Shown piece by piece: positions 56,941 through 64,000 of a stretch of DNA of 64,000 nucleotides. The DNA comes from Gentiana macrophylla (lineage: Eukaryota; Streptophyta; Magnoliopsida; Gentianales; Gentianaceae), in NCBI GenBank assembly GCA_026214975.1, contig CM047809.1, positions 32,585,977 to 32,649,976 of the forward strand, in the 5' to 3' direction. Position 1 is the stretch's first letter; each line of letters starts with the position of its first letter. A program made the translations under genes and the position numbers. The notes beneath the pieces are model-generated. The model did not search any database. It saw nothing but the letters and a program-made list of their open reading frames with translations, and was not told the origin of the DNA.

Positions 56941-57955
56941 ACCACTCCCCACTTAGCGTTTGCTCGTCCTCGAGCAACTAGAGCGATAAGGCTATCTAGA
57001 GTCACAAAAATACGATCATGCAGCATCAAGAATTGAGGACCCAATTAGGTGATGTAACTTATCAAAATCACAAGAATAGGTTCCCCACGATCTAAAGCGG
57101 TAGTGGAGTGTGTGAGTGCATAATCCTCAAGTAATCTACCAAACAGACGATCATCAAATCATGCAAGCCTTACTCAAAAATGCAACCCTAAGCTTAGGAA
57201 TGATATCGATCTCCCCTAATTAGGCACTCGGAATCAAGGAGTTAGGTCAGGTAGTTGACAAATCGGCTTATAACGTTCAGGCTAAGGTAGTGGCTAACCG
57301 AAGGGAATAAAAGGATAATCAAAAGAATAAGGCAAGATAGCGAGAATCCGCACCCTCGTCTTATTGAAATCAACTCCCAAATTAGTCACTTCCATCCTTA
57401 TATTACTTAGGATCTTACAATTTGCTTAAAAATTGCCTTCAATGCCTCATTATTCGACGATTAAGTATTTGCAACTCGTACGCTTCTTTTTAACTTGAGT
57501 TTTTGTATTGTAGAAGCCTTTATTCAACTCTTGGAATATGTACAACCAAATAGATATATTTTTTTATTTTTTTTATTTTAAATAAAGATTACCACACCAA
57601 TGGTTTCCGAACCAAACTTCACAAGATGCCATCTCAACCTGCAAACATACTTATCCAACTCTTATTTCCCAACCACCGCCCACACAATTAATAGACTCTT
57701 GATATGCTTGCGGGAGGCCTAGACCAAAATTTCGGCTAAGGGTTGGCTCATAATGAGGCTAAATACAAACGGCTAGCTCGAGTACCACTCTACAAGGCTG
57801 AGATGGGGACAGAAAGGAAAATTTGCATTCTGGAGGGCCGTTTGGCTATGGTCTAGTCAAATTAATGCAAAAAATCGTCATCCCTACTCCGATTCCAAGT
57901 ACCTGTTATTTGTCTCAAAAGAATAGCATTCCTAAGTTCAAGCTGCAAGCTAAAA
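56941..57955 (-). mobile_element. 3' untranslated part of the minus-strand Tat-like element
   Basis: Non-coding. Begins at the polypurine tract and contains a TTCCCTTCGGTTAGCCACTA block (minus strand, about 57300) of the kind seen in the long 3' untranslated regions of Athila/Tat elements. Breaks off at about 57955, where Copia leader sequence begins. Confidence 0.55.
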
Positions 57956-59548
57956 TTAAACGGTCCTGGCGGTGGAGAATCACCGCAAAATTTTAGTCAA
58001 GTCACAACCCAAGTACCGATCATATCTCAATAACGACGATATACCCAAGGTAGGTCAACTCCCGGCGGTGGTCGATCAGTTGGATCCGAACAATGGCTCT
58101 TCACCGTCGTTATAATATTGGGAGACAAAATTCCGACTTAATTTTTCTTGTGGAAGTATTTAATTCACTTAATTAATTTTATTACGGTCTAATCAAATAT
58201 ATCTATTTCTATAGACATACATCCCACACATTCATTCAGATCGTGCCTAGTCATGCATCTATCGTATCAAATAAAATAAATACAATCACAAAATAAATAA
58301 ATGCATAAAGTCACCGGCATGATCATGGATTTTTTCTAAGTGCGGTTTTGAATACAAATTGACGAAACCGCGGGTCACAATCTAAGGGTAGCTGCAACCG
58401 CCAATAGAATCTCTGTGTCTTATTTCTTTGGCCTTCATCTTCCGCTCCATCTTGTTACATAAAATTCTATCTAATAAAATAAATGCACCTGCCGCACACG
58501 GGGGAAGCTAACGTGAATGGGATAATGCAGAAAATAAATTAGGTCACGTTCTTCATAATGGCCTAGGACAAATTTTAAAACCAACAGAAAATAAATCATT
58601 CACATCTATCCTATTGGCCGAGTTCATGATCAATCGGGGTCCATATATTCATATTTTATCAATCACAATATCTAATCCATACAATAAAATCTTATGAAAA
58701 AGATAAAATCTAAATTTATGAACTTGCGTCTTAATTAATCGATTAACGTTTAATCAATTAAATAATTTTATCTAATCAATTAAAGTATTAACATTTAATT
58801 AATTAAATGATTTTAATCGAAATAAAATTAGCGATTAATTTTAAAACGATTTCTATTTTTATTTTATTAACTAGAACTACTCTAAAATAAAATCAAAAAT
58901 AAAATAGATCCTTTTTGTTTCCTTTTCTTTTGATTCTTAATCAAAAGGATGCTTTTGGTTTCCAAAACCAAAAGGCATCGACCTAGGCCATTATCAAATA
59001 TTGAGTAAAGGCCGAGGTTAACCTTAAAGGGATGCCTTTGGTTTCCTAAACCAAAAGACATCGACCTAGGCCATTACCAAATATTTGGTAAAGGCCTATG
59101 TTAACCTTAGATCCACAAAAGTGGTCCATAGGCCTAACCCTTTTACTCAACAAATTGAGTGTGGTCATTTTCATGCCATGTGACATCCCAATAGTCCAAA
59201 CTATTTATACAATCAGTTGGCCCACATGACATCTACTAAACAACAAGAGATTTTCTATGTACTATAAAAGTAACAAAACACAAAACAAAATTTCCGGGTT
59301 CCACCAAATAAAATACCAGCCGACGCCGACCAACCCCGAGGGGAGCCGACGCTGACCAACCCCGAGGGGAGCCGACGCCGACGGCGCAATTTCCGGAAAG
59401 GGTGCCGCCGCCAATCGGCCGAGCACCCCAAACGCCGATTGGTTTTTTTTTTTGGTTTTGTTTCGCGAAATCATATCATGCATCTAGAAAAATTACTATG
59501 CAAATTTTAATGCTTATTGCTTAAGCTCGAAGTTCTCTGTGATACAAC
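57956..59548 (-). mobile_element. Leader of a second Copia element of family A
   Basis: Homologous to 7510-8520 and adjacent to the LTR. Around 58970-59060 a block containing AAACCAAAAGGCATCG is duplicated. GC-rich triplicated sequence CCAACCCCGAGGGGAGCCGA at 59325-59375 adds a short tandem repeat. A weak primer-binding-like GTTGTATCACAGAG lies on the minus strand at 59535-59548. No gag follows on the left, so the element is truncated. Confidence 0.7.
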
Positions 59549-61480
59549 TGTTAGGAAATTTATGCGGGAACACAGCGGAATTTAAATTTTATTTCCTTTT
59601 AACCAGGATCGACTTCGTTTAATACAATAAACACATTAAGTTAGTAGACGGTAATTACCTAGTTTGATCTAAAAGTTCGATGTTTTGGCCGTCTAGGGAG
59701 AGTATTAGTGCGTGCAAGCCGTCCACGTTTCCGGCCTCTATCAATATCCACACGAGCATCTCGCCGGAATCCTTCTTTGATAACTACTAGAAAAATCTGG
59801 TTGCTAGACCGGCATTTTTTCTCTCTCAAAATCTCTCTAGAAGAAGCTCTCTATTTTTTCACAAGAATTATGAACTCTTGGAATTGTGATGATACAAAAG
59901 AGCTAGCCAAGCCTCCCTTAAATAGGGTGACCTGCGCCCCTATAGATCCCAATCTGATTGCGAGAAGCTTCGTAGCAGATTAGGGAGAAAGAAAACATTT
60001 TACTAGTAAAATAAAGAAAATAGATATTCTAGATTTATCTCATTTAATTTAATATCTCATATTGTCAAAATCTAAGATATTGTCAAAATCTAACATTGAC
60101 TATCTTTATCTTATTGCCATAAATCAATTTATATAAGTCTATTAATATCTAATATTAATATATGATTATACCATTAATTAAATTGCACAATCCATGTGTA
60201 TCTTAGACACTTAAATATGGCGTCCTATATGCCAACAAATTGGCATCCGGAATATTCTTAATTAATAAAATACTATGATTAATTAATTCTCAAAATACAT
60301 GTATATCATATATACATATATATTTCGACATACATACATGTATATTTAATTAATCAACATAATTAATATCTTTTATTATATTTATACATAATAAATAAAT
60401 ACCACCATATCAATTTATCACTATAACACTTTATAGTTGAGATGAACTTTCCGGATTTGGTTATCACTATAACCACATTTTAATCCGGCTAGATGTTCTT
60501 ATGTTTGTGACCCGATAGGCTTACAAATATGTTGGCCATAGACATAAAGTGCAAATTACAAAAATGTCCTTCGTACCTTAGGATCACGCAAAAGCGTCTA
60601 GCGACACACTGTGACCCTCAATCATCGGAAGAGTCAAAAAGCAATGACTACTACCTTTCATGTGAAACAGTTACCGTGTAAATAGAATCCTATCGCTGTA
60701 ATAATATCCATACAATCGTGTCTCGAGTGTCGGTACATCAACGATCGTATCTTATAATCTGGATATCTTGCTCTCTCGGAATACTCAATTACTCCCACTT
60801 TGTGAAGATTCACGAGAGCTAGATATTTGTTATAAGAAGGTCATTTCAGATAATTACTCCTAATCATAGGATACACGATTTCCGGACGAACAAACATGTA
60901 TCCTACGCATGCTTCAATATCATTCCCGAGCACAACCCCATGATCGCCCTATGGCTAGGGGAAACATCAATAGTGTCAAAACATGAGAATCCACACCGAG
61001 ATGCCATGAAGACTCCGGTCTCAGGATAATTACACAACTGCCACATACTGCAACACTTAATGTGAGTGGGCCTGTCTAATGTACACATTCTCTAATACAC
61101 GTCCACGTACAGTCCAAGTGTTTTTAAACTTCGATAGATGAGATCTATCCCTATCTTCAATAAGATAGAAGACATCTAATACGTGCTAGTCTAATCGTGC
61201 TATTAATGTCCCATTTAATAGCACATACGACTAGAGATATTTAAGCATCAAACCTTTTAAAGTGAGTCGAGATCTCATCACCTTAATCACTATTATTATT
61301 TCTCTTTCACAGTTTGACACTAAGGATTTTATCATATATACAATATCATATTTGGTCCATTAAACGAACAAATATATAATAACAGTAAAGCCATTACATG
61401 TATATACATAAAGAAATAGTATAAATGATATGACCCGGTCAGATCCGGTGCAACCCGATTGGGTTTAGGACACTATTTCA
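59549..61480 (-). repeat. Complete LTR of Copia family A
   Basis: 1932 bp; on the minus strand it starts TGAAATAG and ends CCTAACA. It is the intact reference for the interrupted LTR at 1-3015. A TATTTAAG-type TATA element lies on the minus strand at about 59920. Confidence 0.85.
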
Positions 61481-61504
61481 ACCGAAGCCCCCTTGTCAAG
61501 GGTG

Positions 61505-63124
61505 TGATGCTGCTATTTATAGAGCCATGTGATGACGGTTAAAATATACCTATTTATGTCATCAATTATAACCTTAAATCGGAGTTAATTATATATACTT
61601 CATATTTAATCACGTGTTTATATTTATTATTTAATGATTAGTGATTATTAATATGATAATGGGTATTTAGCTATTTTTATTATAAAAGAGCAATTAATTA
61701 TGTGATAAATGCTGATTTTGCAGATCATGATAAATCGGGAAGATAATTATCACGCAATCGGGAGATCTCAGGATAAAAGAGAAGGAAATCGGAGCATTGA
61801 AGAAAAGATTAATCAGATCAATTCAAAAGCATGGAGTGGAGAACAAGTCAGACGAACCGAGTTTGAAAACGCGTAAAGAGGGAGGCTCGGTCGACCGAGC
61901 CATGCCATTCGGTCGACCGAGCGTGTAGGTTCGGTCACCCGAGCCTAATGTGATAAATGCGTGTCAATCTTTTGGATCCTCCCTATGTCGGCTACAACTC
62001 CTATATAAACAGCAGCCACGATGCTGAGAAAGACACACCACTACAACACAAAAGAATTCATACAATTTTAGCTTTTAAGTTTTATTTTCATTATGTTCGT
62101 TCATTGTGGATTCGTCGGATTCTCAGATTAGGGAGCGCATTAAAGAGTGGGAGTCACTCTCGTCTTCGAGGGTATGACTATTCAATTATGCAATCTTTAT
62201 TTGTAGATCTGATGTGTTTTATTATGGAGTAGTTTTATTTGTATTGATTGCGTAATGTAGATTAATTTACGAACCCATGTGTTTAGGTTAGAAACGTTAA
62301 GAAGTAATCATGATTTGTACCGACACAGAACTGTGTTCGGTCGACCTAGACGTGTCACTCGGTCGCCCGAGTACTGTCGTTCGGTCGACCGAGCATGGTG
62401 ATATGTAGGGCAATATTATGATCGGCTTCGACTACGTCAGATTCTCTGATTTGGAATTAAAACGAGTAATTAAACCTGATCAACTTAATTATTTGTCATC
62501 ATAATTTAACATGAAACCCAAAAAGTGATTGTTACTTAGGATATAGATTGAATCGGCATCTAAGAAGTACGCCTTACCCTAGGAATGTTGCTTAGATGAG
62601 GTTACGGTTTATACCGGCATCCCTAGTTTCATAATTGTGTCAGAAGTTATATGAGATGGAGGCATTAAAAAGCGAAGTCACGTAATGGAGGCACGATGAT
62701 TTAGATGGCCCTACTCTGGAGCTAAATCTACCTTAGGGGATGACTCCCGTAGTCATAATAATCAATCTTTAACGTTTGTTTTATCTCGTAATCATCCTAA
62801 TTCACATGGGGGAGTTATAATCTACTAGCGTAATCAATACTATTTGTTTAGATAATATCAACCGTATTATCCGTGTTTTAGTAGTCTTTAGTCTATTTTT
62901 GTGTTTTTTGTGTCTTGTGGTTGTCACTATTTTATTTACTGCATTTAGTTGGTCGTAGACCGCCCTTTCAATTTAGTTCTAATAGGATAAAGTTGTGTTT
63001 TATTTGTGCCGAGTCTCTGTGGGATCGAGCCTCGACTCTATCTCGACTATACTACAATTGAACCTAGTTCTCTTGCTAGTGTGTTAGTAGGCATCGAGTT
63101 AATAATTTAACTTGACCTCCATCA
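61505..63124 (+). mobile_element. 5' LTR of Gypsy element B (Athila/Tat-like)
   Basis: Ends CTCCATCA directly before the primer-binding site. The start is TGATG at 61505 or 61530, giving matching TGATG...CATCA ends. It contains two clusters of hairpin motifs: the perfect 18-bp palindrome GGCTCGGTCGACCGAGCC (61884-61901) with two variants to 61945, and three variants at 62337-62395. Confidence 0.75.
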
Positions 63125-63131
63125 AGTTTTT

Positions 63132-63149
63132 TGGCGCCGTTGCCGGGGA
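63132..63149 (+). other. Primer-binding site of Gypsy B (tRNA-Asp type)
   Basis: TGGCGCCGTTGCCGGGGA, the exact form typical of Athila/Tat elements, seven bases after the LTR. Confidence 0.93.
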
Positions 63150-63590
63150 CTCGAGTCATTAAATTAAGATATAGCTTATTTTGTAAGAACTGGATTCGTG
63201 AATATTCGTGAATAAGAGTCTCAGTATATTAAACAAATGTAAGTAAAAAAAAAAAAAAAAAAAAAACCGTTCGTCGACCGAACCACAATGCTCTCGGTCG
63301 ACCGAGAATTTATTTTCTTTTACATTTTCGATTCATCTTAGTTTTAAAACATTGCCGCTTCATTTTATTTACGTTTTCTTTTCTCAAACTTATTTTGAGT
63401 CTGTTTTAGTTAGTTAGTCAAAGGCCTAGCCTTTACTAGTGATTAATTGTTTTATTGTTGTTTATTATTTTATAGTACGCTACTCGGAAATCGAAGGAAC
63501 CGCTTGAGCCTTATAATCTGAAATAGAGAAATTTGCGAGAAGGAGCAGGAAGTTAGCTAGTGGAGGCGGCTAAGCAAGGAGAAGAGGATC
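63150..63590 (+). other. Gypsy B leader
   Basis: Non-coding, with a run of about 23 A (63245-63266) followed at once by two more hairpin motifs (63269-63308). Confidence 0.7.
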
Positions 63591-63596
63591 CAAATC

Positions 63597-64000
63597 TTGA
63601 GGAAAGCGAGCAAGGAGTGGAAGAAGGACACACAACCGATCATTCGAACATTACGAAATCAAGCGAGAAATGGAAGGGAATCCAGTCAATCCAAACCGGT
63701 ACCTAATCTCGTTATTAATAATGCCAATAATGTGAATGCAAATGCTAATAATGAGAACCAAGCCCTAGTTCAAGGAGCAAGGCGTACTTTGCAAAGTTAT
63801 GCAACGCCCACTATTGAACAATTCATTCCCGCTTATCGTAGCACCACAAGATCTTTGCGGAAGTCTATCACCCTAGGCCTAATGTAATTCAAATGGTGAC
63901 CAACTATTCCACTTTTCATGGAATCCAAAGCGAGGATCCTGGTGTTCACGTGACGAATTTCTTGGAGATCGTTAGCACAGTGAAACGAGAATTAATCCGG
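63597..64000 (+). pseudogene. Gypsy B gag, N-terminal part (runs off the window)
   Basis: The 63597-63887 frame gives a basic and Asn-rich N-terminus followed by QSYATPTIEQFIPAY. After a frameshift near 63845 the sequence reads RPNVIQMVTNYSTFHGIQSEDPGVH and VTNFLEIVSTVKREL, the start of the Athila/Tat retrotransposon gag domain. The rest of the element lies beyond the window. Confidence 0.8.

Overview
This is nuclear DNA from a flowering plant, most likely a eudicot. It is AT-rich and gene-poor, and it consists mostly of nested plant transposable elements: Copia and Gypsy (Tat/Athila-like) LTR retrotransposons, L1-type LINEs with an RNase H domain, tRNA-derived SINEs, MITEs, and one large Mutator-like element (MULE). 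Only one host gene looks intact, an FCS-like zinc-finger (FLZ/DUF581) gene at 31361-32302 on the minus strand, with two exons and a clean in-phase splice. A second host-derived gene, encoding a MATH/TRAF-like protein, survives only as a pseudogene split by a Copia insertion. The species cannot be named from the sequence.

Layout. 1-8560: a minus-strand Copia element (A) whose 3' LTR is cut by the window edge and by a solo LTR, and whose protease carries a small hAT-like insertion. 8560-12000: a patchwork with a mitochondrial 18S rRNA fragment, LTR-like pieces and a LINE ORF1 remnant. 12000-23960: a roughly 1.4 kb segment with a 17-bp minisatellite, duplicated in tandem; the second copy is split by a 9.2 kb non-coding Copia-type element with 1.8 kb LTRs. 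24000-30350: MATH pseudogene interrupted by a complete 5.1 kb Copia element (B) with a perfect 5-bp target duplication. 31361-32302: FLZ gene. 33000-38960: a SINE, then a 5'-truncated LINE with a 12-bp target duplication that was itself hit by two LTR elements. 39290-39870: a MITE and a second SINE. 40357-50865: a 10.5 kb MULE with a 9-bp target duplication. 50924-51338: a Tourist-like MITE. 51340-64000: LTR-element sequence including two plus-strand Tat/Athila-type Gypsy elements (A, B), a minus-strand Tat-like 3' end, and a Copia LTR plus leader. The last Gypsy runs off the window in gag.

The most interesting unit is the MULE. Besides a degenerate MuDR-type transposase it carries, on the opposite strand, a spliced two-domain B3 (REM-like) DNA-binding protein gene and a ULP1-like SUMO-protease gene with a DUF1985 region. 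Its ends and interior are studded with a short palindrome built on TTACGTTTAAACGTAA, and the promoter region of the transposase is repeated in inverted orientation upstream of the B3 gene. A transposon that carries its own DNA-binding protein, a SUMO protease and a clustered palindromic site suggests a self-targeting or anti-silencing module, comparable in logic to VANDAL/VANC. This is inference. A second unexplained pattern is that the two Gypsy elements carry element-specific hairpin-forming motifs at three matching positions, two in the LTR and one just after the primer-binding site.

Caution: duplicated copies in this window differ disproportionately at CAG/CTG sites, with one copy often reading CG. 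This may be a sequencing or base-calling artefact at CHG-methylated repeats, so some frameshifts in the transposon ORFs may not be real.
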